Assembly: GCF_014205275.1 (NCBI RefSeq)
Contig: NZ_JACHND010000001.1
Location: forward strand, 8,423,128-8,487,127
Length of the DNA stretch: 64,000 bases
Direction of reading: 5' to 3'
DNA from: Sphaerisporangium siamense
GTDB lineage: Bacteria; Actinomycetota; Actinomycetes; Streptosporangiales; Streptosporangiaceae
Positions 48,637 to 64,000 of this stretch are shown here, in pieces (within the stretch, counting starts at the first letter, position 1; each line of letters opens with the position of its first letter). Position numbers and translations under genes: made by a program. The notes under the pieces were generated by a model that searched no databases, had not been told where the DNA came from, and saw only the letters and a program-made list of their open reading frames with translations.

Positions 48637-48959
48637 CAGTTGTCCTCACCCGATTCGTCGGCCGCGGCGGCCTTCTTGGCGGGCTTGTCGTCCTTCTTCG
48701 CCTCGTCCGTCTTGGCGTCATCCTTGAGCTTCTTGACGTTGCTCACGTGGATGGACGCCTCCAGGGTCTGCACGCCGCCTTCCTTGGCGCCGCGCGGGCC
48801 CTGGTGGGTGACCTTGGAGTGCTTCTTGATCAGGTTCACGCCCTCCACCACCACGCGGTCCTCGCGCGGCAGGGCGCGGATCACACGGCCCTTGGCACCC
48901 TTGTCCTTACCGGCGATGACCTGGACGAGGTCACCCTTCTTCACATGCAGCTTCGGCAT
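48636..48959 (-). CDS. rplX: 50S ribosomal protein L24
   Basis: A 107-residue assembly-initiator protein. The KOW motif is [20 protein letters not shown], followed by [13 protein letters not shown]. The last 30 residues are a Lys/Asp/Ala-rich extension ([20 protein letters not shown]). It directly abuts rplN with no gap. Confidence 0.97.
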   Translation of the reverse strand: MPKLHVKKGDLVQVIAGKDKGAKGRVIRALPREDRVVVEGVNLIKKHSKVTHQGPRGAKEGGVQTLEASIHVSNVKKLKDDAKTDEAKKDDKPAKKAAAADESGEDN

Positions 48960-49328
48960 CTACAACACCTCCGGCGCGAGCGAGATGATGCGCATGAACT
49001 TCTTCTCGCGCAGCTCGCGACCCACCGGACCGAAGATACGCGTGCCCCGAGGGTCACCACTGTCCTTGATGATGACCGCGGCGTTCTCGTCGAAGCGGAT
49101 GTAGGAGCCGTCGGGGCGGCGGCGCTCCTTGCTGGTGCGCACCACGACAGCCTTGACCACATCACCCTTCTTCACGCCCGCGGCGGGAAGAGCGTCCTTC
49201 ACCGTCGCGACGATGATGTCGCCGATACCCGCGTAGCGCCGACCCGAGCCACCGAGCACGCGGATGCACAACAGCTCCTTGGCACCCGTGTTGTCGGCGA
49301 CCTTGAGCCGCGACTCCTGCTGGATCAC
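48960..49328 (-). CDS. rplN: 50S ribosomal protein L14
   Basis: A 122-residue L14 at the 30S-50S interface. Conserved: [60 protein letters not shown]. The start is a GTG with GGGAG five bases upstream. It begins the part that corresponds to the E. coli spc operon, behind a spacer with two hairpins. Confidence 0.97.
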   Translation of the reverse strand: MIQQESRLKVADNTGAKELLCIRVLGGSGRRYAGIGDIIVATVKDALPAAGVKKGDVVKAVVVRTSKERRRPDGSYIRFDENAAVIIKDSGDPRGTRIFGPVGRELREKKFMRIISLAPEVL

Positions 49329-49395
49329 GTCAACTCCCGTATGTCACGCCGGTTCTCATTCGCTGAGCCTGGCGGAACTTGATTCGGTCTAATGC

Positions 49396-49430
49396 TCCCC
49401 CGGCGCCGGCCCTACCGGCCCGAGGGGGGA
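49396..49430 (-). other. S10/spc boundary hairpin, distal
   Basis: TCCCCC (49396-49401) can pair with GGGGGA (49425-49430), enclosing CCGG/CCGG (49406-49409 with 49415-49418). It is the second of two stems in the 147-bp rpsQ-rplN spacer. Confidence 0.55.
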
Positions 49431-49437
49431 CGCCACA

Positions 49438-49466
49438 CGGGAGACCCCCTTCCGGGGGGCCTCCCG
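49438..49466 (-). terminator. S10/spc boundary hairpin, proximal
   Basis: A 12-position stem with one mismatch (49438-49449 with 49455-49466, outer CGGGAG/CTCCCG and inner CCCCC/GGGGG) and a 5-base loop starts 9 bases past the rpsQ stop. It marks the end of the S10-type gene block; no U-run follows. Confidence 0.68.
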
Positions 49467-49475
49467 CACGGCGAC

Positions 49476-49766
49476 TTACTTGGCCCGCTCGAGGATCTCC
49501 ACGACCCGCCACCGCTTGGTGGCGGACAGCGGCCGGGTCTCCATCAGGAGAACGCGGTCGCCGACGCCGCAGGTGTTGGCCTCGTCGTGGGCCTTGTACT
49601 TGGTCGTACGGCGGATGACCTTGCCGTACAGCGGGTGCTTGACGCGGTCCTCGACGGCGACGACGACGGTCTTGTCCATCTTGTCGCTGACGACCAGACC
49701 CTCGCGGGTCTTGCGGTAGTTCCGCGCCTGGGCGGTCTCGGTGTTGGTCTCGGTGGTCTCAGCCAT
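49476..49766 (-). CDS. rpsQ: 30S ribosomal protein S17
   Basis: A 96-residue OB-fold 16S rRNA binder. Conserved: [60 protein letters not shown]. The first 15 residues are a Thr/Glu-rich extension. It overlaps rpmC by 8 bases and is the last gene of the S10-type block. Confidence 0.97.
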   Translation of the reverse strand: MAETTETNTETAQARNYRKTREGLVVSDKMDKTVVVAVEDRVKHPLYGKVIRRTTKYKAHDEANTCGVGDRVLLMETRPLSATKRWRVVEILERAK

Positions 49767-49995
49767 CGCTCGGCTCCTTCTCGACCGTGACGATGCCGAG
49801 CTCGCGCTCGCGCATCACGGTGTAGATACGGGCGATCTCGCGGCGGACGGCGCGCAGCCGCCCGTGGCTCTCCAACTGACCGGTCGCCGCCTGGAAGCGG
49901 AGGTTGAACAGCTCCTCCTTGGCTTCCTTCAGCTTCTGGACCAGCTCCTCCTGGTCAGAAGTCCGCAGCTCACCGGCGGTCAGGCCCTTAGCCAT
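49759..49995 (-). CDS. rpmC: 50S ribosomal protein L29
   Basis: A 78-residue helical hairpin protein at the exit tunnel, where trigger factor and SRP dock nearby. Conserved: [20 protein letters not shown] and [20 protein letters not shown]. The ATG at 49995 overlaps the rplP stop by one base (TGATG); a GTG one codon earlier is also possible. Confidence 0.96.
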   Translation of the reverse strand: MAKGLTAGELRTSDQEELVQKLKEAKEELFNLRFQAATGQLESHGRLRAVRREIARIYTVMRERELGIVTVEKEPSDG

Positions 49996-50414
49996 CACGC
50001 CTCACCCACTTCACGCTTGACGAACCGGCACTTCATCGGGAGCTTGTGCATCGCGCGGCGCAGCGCCTCGCGGGCGACCGGCTCGGAGACGCCGGACAGC
50101 TCGAACATGACGCGGCCGGGCTTGACGTTGGCGATCCACCACTCCGGCGAACCCTTACCGGAACCCATGCGGGTCTCGGCGGGCTTCTTCGTCAGAGGAC
50201 GGTCGGGATAGATGTTGATCCACACCTTTCCGCCACGACGGATGTGCCGGGTCATGGCGATACGCGCGGCCTCGATCTGGCGGTTGGTCACGTAGTGGTG
50301 CTCAAGCGCCTGGATGCCGAACTCGCCGAACACGACCCTGGTGCCACCCTTGGCGGCTCCGCTGCGGTCAGGCCGGTGCTGCTTGCGGTGCTTGACCCTG
50401 CGCGGGATCAGCAT
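49995..50414 (-). CDS. rplP: 50S ribosomal protein L16
   Basis: A 139-residue L16 near the A-site tRNA. Conserved: [60 protein letters not shown] and the [12 protein letters not shown] loop. It follows rpsC by 2 bases. Confidence 0.97.
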   Translation of the reverse strand: MLIPRRVKHRKQHRPDRSGAAKGGTRVVFGEFGIQALEHHYVTNRQIEAARIAMTRHIRRGGKVWINIYPDRPLTKKPAETRMGSGKGSPEWWIANVKPGRVMFELSGVSEPVAREALRRAMHKLPMKCRFVKREVGEA

Positions 50415-50416
50415 GG

Positions 50417-51256
50417 TCAGCTCCCTTCAGCACCCGGCTGCTCCGCCGGGCCACTCTCGGGCGCCCCAGCGGGCGCGGTGCTCTCGGTCTTGGGCCCGCC
50501 GCGACCGCCGCGGCCCGCGCCGTCACGGCCACGGCCGCCGCCCGCGCCACGGCCGCGCTGCGGCCGGTCGGTGCGGTCCCGACGCTGGCCGGCGCGCGCA
50601 CCGGCGGCGGCCGCCTCGCGCTCGGCGCGGCTGGTCGGGGCCTCGCCCTTGTAGATCCACACCTTCACGCCGATGCGGCCGAAGGTGGTGCGGGCCTCGT
50701 AGAAGCCGTAGTCGATGTCCGCGCGAAGGGTGTGCAGAGGCACGCGACCCTCGCGGTAGAACTCCGAGCGCGACATCTCGGCGCCGCCGAGACGGCCGGA
50801 GCACTGGACACGGATGCCCTTGGCGCCGCTCTTCATCGCCGACTGCATGGCCTTGCGCATCGCCCGCCGGAAGGAGACCCGGCTGGAGAGCTGCTCGGCC
50901 ACGCCCTGGGCGACGAGCTGAGCGTCGACCTCGGGGTTCTTGACCTCAAGGATGTTGAGCTGGACCTGCTTCTTGGTCAGCTTCTCGAGGTCGCCACGGA
51001 TGCGGTCCGCCTCGGCGCCGCGGCGGCCGATGACGATGCCCGGCCGCGCGGTGTGGATGTCGACCTGGACGCGGTCGGTGGTGCGCTCGATCTCGACCTT
51101 GGAGATGCCGGCCCGCTCCATGCCCTTCTGCAGCATGCGGCGGATCGACACGTCCTCGGCGACGTAGGACTTGTACAGCTTGTCGGCGTACCACCGGCTC
51201 TTGAAGTCGGTCGTGATGCCGAGGCGGAACCCGTGCGGGTTAACCTTCTGGCCCAC
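50417..51256 (-). CDS. rpsC: 30S ribosomal protein S3
   Basis: A 279-residue S3 of the mRNA entry site. It begins [20 protein letters not shown], with the KH domain ([20 protein letters not shown]) and the C-terminal domain ([15 protein letters not shown]; [20 protein letters not shown]). The last 60 residues are an Arg/Gly-rich, then acidic, low-complexity extension. The GTG start overlaps the rplV stop (TAGTG). The frame extending to 51403 is a shadow of rplV. Confidence 0.97.
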   Translation of the reverse strand: MGQKVNPHGFRLGITTDFKSRWYADKLYKSYVAEDVSIRRMLQKGMERAGISKVEIERTTDRVQVDIHTARPGIVIGRRGAEADRIRGDLEKLTKKQVQLNILEVKNPEVDAQLVAQGVAEQLSSRVSFRRAMRKAMQSAMKSGAKGIRVQCSGRLGGAEMSRSEFYREGRVPLHTLRADIDYGFYEARTTFGRIGVKVWIYKGEAPTSRAEREAAAAGARAGQRRDRTDRPQRGRGAGGGRGRDGAGRGGRGGPKTESTAPAGAPESGPAEQPGAEGS

Positions 51257-51624
51257 TAGCGGGTCCTTCCCTTCGGCTTGCCCTGGCGCTCGGGCCGGGA
51301 CTCGACGATCACAGTGATGTGGCTCGTCCGCTTGTTGATCCGATAGGCACGGCCCTGGGCACGGGGGCGGAACCGCTTCAGCGTCGGGCCCTCGTCGACC
51401 CACGCGCGGCTCACGACCAGCGACTCGCGGTCGAGCTTGAAGTTGTGCTCGGCGTTCGCCATCGCGCTCGACAGCACCTTGTAGATCGGCTCGCTCGCCG
51501 CCTGGGTGGCGAACTGCAGCACGGCCTGCGCCTCCGAAGCGGGCAGCCCGCGAATAAGGTCCACCACACGGCGGGCCTTCTGGGGCGTGACGCGGACGAA
51601 CCGCGCCTGAGCCCTGGCTTCCAT
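51256..51624 (-). CDS. rplV: 50S ribosomal protein L22
   Basis: A 122-residue protein whose loop lines the exit tunnel. Conserved: [40 protein letters not shown] and [20 protein letters not shown], the loop where macrolide-resistance changes occur elsewhere. It follows rpsS after 27 bases. Confidence 0.97.
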   Translation of the reverse strand: MEARAQARFVRVTPQKARRVVDLIRGLPASEAQAVLQFATQAASEPIYKVLSSAMANAEHNFKLDRESLVVSRAWVDEGPTLKRFRPRAQGRAYRINKRTSHITVIVESRPERQGKPKGRTR

Positions 51625-51651
51625 CGCTTACTCCTCGTTTCTGAAAGGCGC

Positions 51652-51930
51652 TTACCGCCGGCTACGCCGGTCTTCCTTGACGTGGCTGCGGAAGGTTCGC
51701 GTCGGCGCGAACTCGCCCAGCTTGTGGCCGATCATCGACTCGGTGACGAACACCGGGACGTGCTTGCGCCCGTCGTGAACGGCGATCGTGTGACCCAGCA
51801 TGTCCGGCACGATCATGGAGCGCCGCGACCACGTCTTGATGACGTTCTTGGTGCCCTTCTCGTTCTGCGTGTCCACCTTCTTCATCAGGTGGTCGTCAAC
51901 GAAAGGACCCTTCTTAAGGCTACGTGGCAT
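51652..51930 (-). CDS. rpsS: 30S ribosomal protein S19
   Basis: A 92-residue S19 of the 30S head. Almost all residues are conserved: [60 protein letters not shown]. It follows rplB by 11 bases. Confidence 0.98.
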   Translation of the reverse strand: MPRSLKKGPFVDDHLMKKVDTQNEKGTKNVIKTWSRRSMIVPDMLGHTIAVHDGRKHVPVFVTESMIGHKLGEFAPTRTFRSHVKEDRRSRR

Positions 51931-51941
51931 TTAGGCTGCTC

Positions 51942-52775
51942 CTACCGCTTCTTCTTGCTCCGCCGACGGATGATCAGGCGGTCGCTGGCCTTGTTGGCCT
52001 GACGGGTACGGCCCTCGGGCTTGCCCTTCGGGTTCACCGGGTGGCGACCACCGGAGGTCTTGCCCTCACCACCGCCGTGCGGGTGGTCGACCGGGTTCAT
52101 GGCGACACCGCGGACGGTCGGGCGCTTGCCCTTCCAGCGGTTACGCCCGGCCTTGCCGATGCTGATGTTGGCCTGCTCGGCGTTGCCGACCTGGCCGACC
52201 GAGGCGCGGCAGCGCACGTCGACCTGGCGCATCTCACCGGAGGGCATACGCAGCGTGGCGTACTGCCCTTCCTTGGCCAGCAGCTGGATCTGCGCGCCGG
52301 CGGACCGGCCGAGCTTCGCCCCGCCGCCCGGCTTCAGCTCCACGGCGTGGATGAAGGTACCGGTCGGGATGTTGCGCAGCGGCAGGCAGTTGCCCGGCTT
52401 GATGTCGGCCCCGGGGCCGTTCTCGATGCGGTCGCCCTGCTTGATCCCGGTGGGAGCGAGGATGTAGCGCTTCTCGCCGTCCGCGTAGTGCAGGAGCGCG
52501 ATGCGCGAGGTCCGGTTCGGGTCGTACTCGATGTGCGCGACCTTGGCCGGGACGCCGTCCTTGTCGTGGCGCCGGAAGTCGATGATGCGGTAGGCGCGCT
52601 TGTGTCCGCCGCCCTGGTGGCGCGCGGTCACACGCCCGTGAACGTTACGGCCGCCCTTGCTGTGCAGGGGGGCAAGCAGCGACTTCTCGGGCCTGTCGCG
52701 CGTGATCTCGGCGAAGTCCGAGACGCTCGCGCCGCGCCGGCCCGGCGTCGTCGGCTTGTATTTACGGATGCCCAT
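51942..52775 (-). CDS. rplB: 50S ribosomal protein L2
   Basis: A 277-residue primary 23S rRNA binder needed for subunit joining and peptidyl transfer. Conserved: [40 protein letters not shown] and the C-terminal loop [20 protein letters not shown] with the key histidine. It lies between rplW (47-base gap) and rpsS. Confidence 0.98.
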   Translation of the reverse strand: MGIRKYKPTTPGRRGASVSDFAEITRDRPEKSLLAPLHSKGGRNVHGRVTARHQGGGHKRAYRIIDFRRHDKDGVPAKVAHIEYDPNRTSRIALLHYADGEKRYILAPTGIKQGDRIENGPGADIKPGNCLPLRNIPTGTFIHAVELKPGGGAKLGRSAGAQIQLLAKEGQYATLRMPSGEMRQVDVRCRASVGQVGNAEQANISIGKAGRNRWKGKRPTVRGVAMNPVDHPHGGGEGKTSGGRHPVNPKGKPEGRTRQANKASDRLIIRRRSKKKR

Positions 52776-52822
52776 CTTTTTCGTTCATCCTTCGTCGGTA
52801 TTGCGTGGCAAAGCGGTGGTGA

Positions 52823-53125
52823 TCAGCCGATCTGACCGAAGATGTCGATCCGGTCGCCTTCCACCAGGCTCACGATCGCCCGCTTGGTGCTCGGACGCTG
52901 GCCGTAGCCGAACCTCGTGCGCTTGCGCTTGCCCTGCCTGTTGATCGTGTTCACGCTGGTGACCTTGACGCCGAAGATCTGCTCGATAGCGATCTTGACC
53001 TGGGTCTTGTTGGCCGTCTTGCGCACCAGGAACGTGTACTTGTTGTGCTCATCGATCAGGCCGTAGCTCTTCTCGGAGACGATCGGCTTGATGATGATGT
53101 CGCGCGGGTCGGCGATCTTCTGCAT
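52823..53125 (-). CDS. rplW: 50S ribosomal protein L23
   Basis: A 100-residue exit-tunnel protein and docking site for trigger factor and SRP. Conserved: [60 protein letters not shown]. Its start overlaps the rplD stop by one base. Confidence 0.97.
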   Translation of the reverse strand: MQKIADPRDIIIKPIVSEKSYGLIDEHNKYTFLVRKTANKTQVKIAIEQIFGVKVTSVNTINRQGKRKRTRFGYGQRPSTKRAIVSLVEGDRIDIFGQIG

Positions 53126-53775
53126 CAGGCGTCTTCCTTCCCGCCGTTGCCCAGCCGCGCCACGACCTGGTCGTATGCCTCACGGGTGAAGACCAGGTCG
53201 TCGTAGCAGAGCACGTCATAGGTGTTCAGCTGGCCGGCGTCCAGCAGGTGGACCTCCGGCGCGTTGCGCAGGCTCAGCCAGGTGAGCTCGTCGTCGGCGT
53301 CGACCACGACCAGGACGCTGCGCGCCTTGGTGATGTTGCGCAGTGCGTCCAGCGCGGCCTTGGTCTTCGGGGTCTCCCCCGTGACCAGACCGTCGACGAT
53401 GTGCACGCGGCCACCGCTAGCCCGGTCGCTGAGGGCGCCGCGGAGGGCGGCGGCCTTCATCTTCTTGGGCGTCCGCTGGGAGTAGTCGCGCGGCTGCGGG
53501 CCGTGGACGGTGCCACCGCCGGCGAACTGCGGCGCGCGGGTCGAGCCCTGGCGGGCGCGGCCGGTGCCCTTCTGGCGGTAAGGCTTCTTGCCACCGCCGC
53601 TGACCTCGCCGCGGGTCTTCGTCTTGTGGGTGCCCTGGCGGCGCGCGGCCAGCTGGGCGACGACGACCTGGTGGATCAGCGGGATGTTGACCTTGGCGCC
53701 GAAGACATCCTCCGGCAGGTCGACGGTGCCGGTCTTCGCGCCGGCCGCGTCGAGGACGTCGATGCTCGTGCTCAC
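53125..53775 (-). CDS. rplD: 50S ribosomal protein L4
   Basis: A 216-residue L4 with the tunnel loop [20 protein letters not shown] and [20 protein letters not shown]. In E. coli L4 represses the S10 operon; whether it does so here is unknown. It overlaps rplC by 4 bases and rplW by 1 base. Confidence 0.97.
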   Translation of the reverse strand: MSTSIDVLDAAGAKTGTVDLPEDVFGAKVNIPLIHQVVVAQLAARRQGTHKTKTRGEVSGGGKKPYRQKGTGRARQGSTRAPQFAGGGTVHGPQPRDYSQRTPKKMKAAALRGALSDRASGGRVHIVDGLVTGETPKTKAALDALRNITKARSVLVVVDADDELTWLSLRNAPEVHLLDAGQLNTYDVLCYDDLVFTREAYDQVVARLGNGGKEDA

Positions 53776-54425
53776 TTCTCGGCCCCCTTCTTGGCGGCGG
53801 TGCGAATGAGGACCAGGCTCCCGTTGGCGCCGGGGACCGCGCCCTTGAGAAGGATGAGACCCTTCTCGGCGTCCACGGCGTGCACCTTGAGGTTCTGGAT
53901 GGTGACGCGGGTGTTGCCCATGCGGCCCGCCATGCGCAGGCCCTTGAAGACGCGCCCCGGGGTGGCGCAGCCACCGATGGAGCCGGGCGAACGGTGCTTG
54001 CGCTGGGTGCCGTGCGAGGCGCCGAGACCGCGGAAGCCGTGCCGCTTCATCACACCGGCGAAGCCCTTGCCCTTGCTCTTGCCGGTGACGTCCACGAACT
54101 GACCGGCCTCGAAGGTCTCGGCCGTGACTTCCTGGCCGAGGGTGTACTCGGAGGCGTCGTCGGTGCGGACCTCGACGAAGTAGCGGCGCGGGGTGATGTC
54201 GTGCTTGCGCAGGTAGTCACCCAGGGGCTTGTTGACCTTGCGCGGGTCTACCTGCCCGTAGCCGAGCTGAACAGCGGAGTAGCCGTCCTTTTCCTCACTG
54301 CGGACGCGGGTCACCACGCACGGACCGGCCTCGACGACGGTGACCGGGACGATCCGGTTCCCCTCGTCGAAGACCTGGGTCATGCCGAGCTTCTTGCCCA
54401 GGACGCCCTTGATCTGCTTAGCCAT
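53772..54425 (-). CDS. rplC: 50S ribosomal protein L3
   Basis: A 217-residue L3 that nucleates 50S assembly and reaches the peptidyl transferase centre. Conserved: [60 protein letters not shown]. It follows rpsJ by 14 bases. Confidence 0.98.
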   Translation of the reverse strand: MAKQIKGVLGKKLGMTQVFDEGNRIVPVTVVEAGPCVVTRVRSEEKDGYSAVQLGYGQVDPRKVNKPLGDYLRKHDITPRRYFVEVRTDDASEYTLGQEVTAETFEAGQFVDVTGKSKGKGFAGVMKRHGFRGLGASHGTQRKHRSPGSIGGCATPGRVFKGLRMAGRMGNTRVTIQNLKVHAVDAEKGLILLKGAVPGANGSLVLIRTAAKKGAEK

Positions 54426-54439
54426 GTCAGTGCGTTCCC

Positions 54440-54748
54440 TCAGAGCTTGATCGAGATGTCGACGCCGGCCGGGAGGTCGAGGCGCATGAGCGAGTCGACC
54501 GTCTTCGGCGTCGGATCGATGATGTCAATCAGCCGCTTGTGCGTGCGCATTTCGAAGTGCTCACGGCTGTCCTTGTACTTGTGCGGCGAGCGGATGACGC
54601 AGTACACGTTCTTCTCGGTCGGCAACGGCACCGGGCCCGCGACCTTGGCGCCAGTCCGTGTCACCGTCTCGACGATCTTCTTGGCCGAGCTGTCGATGAC
54701 CTCGTGGTCATAGGCCTTAAGCCGGATGCGGATCTTCTGTCCCGCCAT
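54440..54748 (-). CDS. rpsJ: 30S ribosomal protein S10
   Basis: A 102-residue S10, also known as the antitermination factor NusE. Conserved: [60 protein letters not shown]. It is the first gene of the S10 block; the 264-bp gap to tuf holds two hairpins and must contain any separate promoter. Confidence 0.98.
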   Translation of the reverse strand: MAGQKIRIRLKAYDHEVIDSSAKKIVETVTRTGAKVAGPVPLPTEKNVYCVIRSPHKYKDSREHFEMRTHKRLIDIIDPTPKTVDSLMRLDLPAGVDISIKL

Positions 54749-54852
54749 AGTGGCCTCGGTGTCCTTCGCTGTCGTCCTGCAAAAGTTTCGTGCGGCCTTG
54801 TGCCGCTGTCAGGTTCCCGTGGCTTGCGCCCCGTGACCCGCCTCGTCATTCC

Positions 54853-54901
54853 GTGATCTTGCAGTCGACTCGGTCTTGGGCCGAGACGGCTGCGAGATCA
54901 C
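54853..54901 (-). terminator. long hairpin between tuf and rpsJ
   Basis: An almost continuous stem runs from the ends GTGATC/GATCAC at 54853 and 54901 inward to CTCGG (54869-54873) pairing with CCGAG (54881-54885), loop TCTTGGG, with one A-A mismatch and two G-T pairs. It probably ends the fusA-tuf transcript before the S10 operon. Confidence 0.7.
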
Positions 54902-54963
54902 GGGCCTGGATCGGGCTCGGAGCTCGCCGGGACTCGGGGGCCTCGCGGCCCCGTCGTGGTGCG

Positions 54964-54997
54964 GCGGTCGGGCCCGGACTGCACCGGCCCCGACCGC
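54964..54997 (-). terminator. hairpin immediately after tuf
   Basis: GCGGTCGGGCCCGG (54964-54977) pairs with CCGGCCCCGACCGC (54984-54997) with one C-C mismatch and a 6-base loop, 16 bases past the tuf stop. No U-run follows; it may act with the stem at 54853-54901. Confidence 0.65.
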
Positions 54998-55012
54998 CGA
55001 CCCGCGGTCGTG

Positions 55013-56206
55013 CTACTTGATGATCTTCGTGACCCGGCCCGCGCCGACGGTCCTGCCACCCTCGCGGATGGCGAACTTCAGACCGTCCTCCATCGCGATG
55101 GGCTGGATGAGCTGGACGGTCATCTCGGTGTTGTCACCGGGCATGACCATCTCGGTGCCCTCCGGCAGGGTCACAACGCCCGTCACGTCCGTGGTACGGA
55201 AGTAGAACTGCGGACGGTAGTTGTTGAAGAACGGCGTGTGGCGGCCGCCCTCGTCCTTGGACAGGATGTAGACCTGCGCCTCGAACTCGGTGTGCGGGGT
55301 GGTCGTGCCCGGCTTGATGATGCACTGGCCGCGCTCGACGTCCTCGCGCTTGATGCCACGGAGGAGCAGACCGACGTTGTCGCCGGCGCGCCCCTCGTCG
55401 AGGAGCTTGCGGAACATCTCGACACCGGTGACGGTGGTCGTGGTGCTCTTCTCCTTGATGCCGATGATGTCGACGGTCTCGTTGACCTTGACGATGCCGC
55501 GCTCGATACGACCGGTCACGACGGTGCCGCGGCCGGTGATCGAGAAGACGTCCTCGATCGGCATGAGGAACGGCTTCTCGGTGTCACGAACGGGCTCGGG
55601 GACGTTGTCGTCCACGGCGTTCATGAGCTCGATGATCGAGTCGCCCCACTTCTCGTCGCCCTCAAGCGCCTTCAGCGCCGAGACGCGCACGACCGGCAGG
55701 TCGTCGCCCGGGAACTCCTGGGCGGACAGCAGCTCGCGGACCTCGAGCTCGACGAGCTCCAGGATCTCCTCGTCGTCGACCATGTCGGCCTTGTTCAGCG
55801 CGACGACGATGTAGGGGACGCCGACCTGGCGGGCCAGGAGGACGTGCTCCTTCGTCTGCGGCATCGGGCCGTCGGTGGCGGCGACCACGAGGATCGCGCC
55901 GTCCATCTGGGCGGCACCGGTGATCATGTTCTTCACGTAGTCGGCGTGACCGGGGCAGTCCACGTGGGCGTAGTGGCGCTTCTCGGTCTGGTACTCGACG
56001 TGCGCGATGGAGATGGTGATACCGCGGGCCTTCTCCTCGGGCGCCTTGTCGATCTTGTCGAACGGGGTCGCCTCATTGAGGTGAGGGAAACGGTCGTGGA
56101 GCACCTTGGTGATCGCCGCGGTCAGAGTGGTCTTGCCGTGGTCGATGTGCCCAATGGTGCCGATGTTCACGTGCGGCTTGGTCCGCTCGAACTTGGCCTT
56201 GGCCAC
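55013..56206 (-). CDS. tuf: elongation factor Tu
   Basis: Delivers aminoacyl-tRNA to the ribosome as a GTPase. The protein has 397 residues with G1 [15 protein letters not shown]3 [14 protein letters not shown] and G4 [12 protein letters not shown]. The sequence [20 protein letters not shown], part of the binding area for elfamycin antibiotics, looks standard. It follows fusA after 107 bases, in the usual rpsL-rpsG-fusA-tuf order. Confidence 0.98.
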   Translation of the reverse strand: MAKAKFERTKPHVNIGTIGHIDHGKTTLTAAITKVLHDRFPHLNEATPFDKIDKAPEEKARGITISIAHVEYQTEKRHYAHVDCPGHADYVKNMITGAAQMDGAILVVAATDGPMPQTKEHVLLARQVGVPYIVVALNKADMVDDEEILELVELEVRELLSAQEFPGDDLPVVRVSALKALEGDEKWGDSIIELMNAVDDNVPEPVRDTEKPFLMPIEDVFSITGRGTVVTGRIERGIVKVNETVDIIGIKEKSTTTTVTGVEMFRKLLDEGRAGDNVGLLLRGIKREDVERGQCIIKPGTTTPHTEFEAQVYILSKDEGGRHTPFFNNYRPQFYFRTTDVTGVVTLPEGTEMVMPGDNTEMTVQLIQPIAMEDGLKFAIREGGRTVGAGRVTKIIK

Positions 56207-56313
56207 TGCTCTGTCTCCTTAGAGATTCTGACGTGACTTGCTACTCACTCGGGCTCGGAGCCCGATGCCCGGGAGGGCGATCGCTCGCCCTCCGGGCCGT
56301 CGGGGTCTCGGAC

Positions 56314-58413
<2,100 letters not shown>

Positions 58414-58452
58414 TTCTCTCGCGTCCTCGTCGTCTCGTCGTCGCCGCCGGTA

Positions 58453-58923
58453 TTACCAGCGGTAGTGGGCGAAGGCCTTGTTGGACTCGGCCATCTTGTG
58501 GGTGTCCTCGCGCCGCTTCACGCTGGCGCCGAGGCCGTTGCTCGCGTCGAGCAGCTCGTTCATCAGCCGCTCGGTCATGGTCTTCTCGCGGCGGGCGCGG
58601 GAGTACTGCACCAGCCAGCGGAGCGCCAGCGTGGTGCTGCGCGCGGCGCGCACCTCCACCGGCACCTGGTAGGTGGCGCCACCGACACGGCGGCTGCGCA
58701 CCTCAAGGGTGGGCTTGACGTTGTCGAGCGCTCGCTTGAGGGTGACGACCGGGTCGTTGCCCGACTTGTCCCTGCAGCCCTCAAGGGCGTCGTAGACGAT
58801 CTTCTGAGCGAGCGACCGCTTGCCGCTCAGCAGCACCTTGTTGATCAGCGCGGTGACGAGCGGCGAGTTGAACACCGGGTCTGCGACCAGCTGTCGGCGC
58901 CCGGCGGGACCCTTGCGCGGCAT
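58453..58923 (-). CDS. rpsG: 30S ribosomal protein S7
   Basis: A 156-residue S7 that organises the 30S head. Conserved: [74 protein letters not shown] at the end. The ATG at 58923 follows the rpsL stop by 1 base. Confidence 0.98.
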   Translation of the reverse strand: MPRKGPAGRRQLVADPVFNSPLVTALINKVLLSGKRSLAQKIVYDALEGCRDKSGNDPVVTLKRALDNVKPTLEVRSRRVGGATYQVPVEVRAARSTTLALRWLVQYSRARREKTMTERLMNELLDASNGLGASVKRREDTHKMAESNKAFAHYRW

Positions 58924-58924
58924 C

Positions 58925-59299
58925 TCAGCTCTTCTCCTTCTTCGCGCCGTAGCGGCTGCGGGCCTGCTTGCGGTTGCGGACACCCTGGGTGTCGAGCGCC
59001 CCGCGAACGATCTTGTAGCGGACACCCGGCAGGTCCTTCACACGGCCGCCGCGCACGAGCACGATGGAGTGCTCCTGAAGGTTGTGACCGACGCCCGGGA
59101 TGTAGGCCGTGACCTCGATGCCGCTGCTCAGGCGGACACGGGCGACCTTGCGGAGCGCCGAGTTCGGCTTCTTGGGGGTCGTGGTGTAGACGCGCACGCA
59201 GTTGCCGCGAAGCTGTGGGCTTCCCTTGAGCGCCGGAGTCTTGGTCTTAGTGACCTTGTCCTGTCGGCCCTTTCGGACCAACTGCTGAATTGTGGGCAC
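58925..59299 (-). CDS. rpsL: 30S ribosomal protein S12
   Basis: A 124-residue decoding-centre protein. It begins [20 protein letters not shown]. The loops [19 protein letters not shown] and [19 protein letters not shown] carry the lysines mutated in streptomycin-resistant strains, here in the sensitive form. The GTG at 59299 has GGAG 5 bases upstream. It is the first gene of the rpsL-rpsG-fusA-tuf block, after a long gap to rpoC. Confidence 0.98.
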   Translation of the reverse strand: MPTIQQLVRKGRQDKVTKTKTPALKGSPQLRGNCVRVYTTTPKKPNSALRKVARVRLSSGIEVTAYIPGVGHNLQEHSIVLVRGGRVKDLPGVRYKIVRGALDTQGVRNRKQARSRYGAKKEKS

Positions 59300-60065
59300 T
59301 ACTTCTCCGTTTCGCGTCCTGGCCGGTGATACGTCTGTGGGTCGAGTCCGCTCGGCCGTGGCCGGGCTTCGGCTTCCCGTCGTGCATTTCGCAGGTGCTG
59401 CCGGTGTCATGACCTGCTGGTTTACCTCGCACTCCGACCCCCGCGCTCGGGCGTGTCGCGCCCGGCTCACACCATGCACGAGGTGCGATCGGACTTTGTG
59501 GAGGAGTTGCCGCGCGGCCCCGTATCGGGGACACGCCAGCCAGTGCCCACGAGACCGCAGGCACGAAGACCAAGGCTACCCAGCTCGCCACGGCTCGTCA
59601 AAACGACGGCCCGGGGCGCGCCCCCGGTGACCCGCGGACCATCAGGGCGACCGGGCCGAGCAGGGCCGGAGCCCGCGGCACGCCCGGATGGACCGCCCGG
59701 AGGTCTTCGCGGCTCCCGGCGCGTGCGCCGGTGACCCGAACCCTTCGATCCTCGTAGACCGGACGCCGATGGCAACCGGTCCAGGCAATCATCAAAAGTA
59801 CCACGGACGAAGGAGTGCCGTCCACGTTTCGGCAAGGACGCGCTCCTCGGGCCGTCCCCGATGATTCGCCCGGGCTTCGCCGGCCCATCGGCCACGCCGC
59901 GCTCTCCGCCTGCGCCGGTGCGGGGGGGAGGCCCAATACCATCTCCTCCGCCCGCGGGCCACAGCGGGCCCTCCAGGGCGTTCCCGCGCCATTTCGGCGG
60001 CACCGGCCGCGGAAACGGCGGATGCCCGGAGAGCCGTGCTCTCCGGGCATCCTGTCGTCTCGCGC
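59300..60065. other. rpoC-rpsL intergenic region, 766 bp
   Basis: This is the longest unannotated stretch of the window. The rpoC terminator is at 60020-60052. Between 59300 and 60019 I see no supported gene: open frames on both strands are Arg/Pro-rich and have no family features. The part nearest rpsL must contain the str operon promoter; a weak minus-strand candidate is TTGCCA with GAGGAT 16 bases downstream, near 59750-59780. Confidence 0.5.
60020..60052 (-). terminator. rpoC terminator hairpin
   Basis: GGATGCCCGGAGA (60020-60032) pairs perfectly with TCTCCGGGCATCC (60040-60052); one more G-C pair closes a 5-base loop. It lies 13 bases past the rpoC stop and probably ends the rpoB-rpoC transcript. 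Confidence 0.8.
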
Positions 60066-63941
<3,876 letters not shown>

Positions 63942-63963
63942 TTGTTATCCCCTCGCTTGAAAA

Positions 63964-64000
63964 TCAGACCTCTTCGACACTGCTCGGCTCGCGCCGGGAC
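63964..64000 (-). CDS. rpoB: RNA polymerase subunit beta, C-terminal end only
   Basis: Only the last 11 full codons and the TGA stop are inside the window. They encode SRREPSSVEEV, matching the typical actinobacterial RpoB ending (Leu-Ser-Arg-x-Glu-x-x-Ser-Val-Glu-Asp/Glu). The position 22 bases before rpoC supports the call. Confidence 0.85.
   Translation of the reverse strand, partial: SRREPSSVEEV

Noticed and set aside
59467..60003. Minus-strand 178-residue open frame in the rpoC-rpsL gap
   Set aside because: Arg/Gly/Pro-rich with no motif, no ribosome binding site and overlapping frames of equal quality in other phases.

Overview
The window is high-GC chromosomal DNA from an actinobacterium. 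GTG and TTG starts are frequent, SigD and GroEL1 are of actinobacterial type, and the gene order guaB3-guaB-DUF5319-sigD-groEL-groES-tsaD-rimI-tsaB-tsaE-alr-nnr-acpS matches the corresponding block of mycobacteria and streptomycetes. Protein style suggests a Streptosporangiales-like organism, but that placement is inference. No rRNA, tRNA or CRISPR array was seen.

Layout. (1) 1-6.6 kb: purine synthesis (guaB3 cut by the window edge, guaB), a small DUF5319 protein, an ECF sigma factor of the SigD type with a very short RsdA-like partner, and the groES-groEL operon with a CIRCE operator. (2) 6.6-19.2 kb: a THUMP-like methyltransferase, a heptad-repeat coiled-coil protein, the t6A genes tsaD/rimI/tsaB/tsaE interrupted by a sortase and a surface protein, then an alpha/beta hydrolase, alr, nnr, acpS and the divergent coaA. 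(3) 19.2-25.8 kb, accessory: an IS5-family insertion sequence inserted exactly at the coaA stop codon, a DUF389 membrane protein, a four-gene double ABC-2 transporter operon, a small membrane protein, and an orphan MerR-type effector domain behind a MerR-type promoter. (4) 25.8-28.4 kb: the rplM-rpsI-glmM operon. (5) 28.6-35.6 kb: a secreted CAP-domain protein followed by two very large proline-rich single-pass membrane proteins that share an unrecognised C-terminal extracellular domain. (6) 35.7-64 kb, all on the minus strand: rpoB end, rpoC, rpsL-rpsG-fusA-tuf, the S10, spc and alpha ribosomal operons with secY-adk-map-DUF1707, and truA.

How it works together. Most of the window is core information processing (transcription, ribosome, chaperonin, t6A modification, protein export and N-terminal maturation) plus GTP, cell-wall precursor (alr, glmM) and CoA/ACP supply. 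Many plus-strand genes and tsaB have a TANNNT -10 box 6-10 bases before the start codon, suggesting leaderless transcription. Strong GC hairpins separate many of the ribosomal cistrons. The most likely undescribed system is the pair of long disordered membrane proteins at 29.5-35.6 kb with their CAP-domain neighbour. Smaller novelties are the minimal RsdA, the MerR effector without a DNA-binding domain, and the insertion sequence whose target duplication supplies stop codons on both strands.
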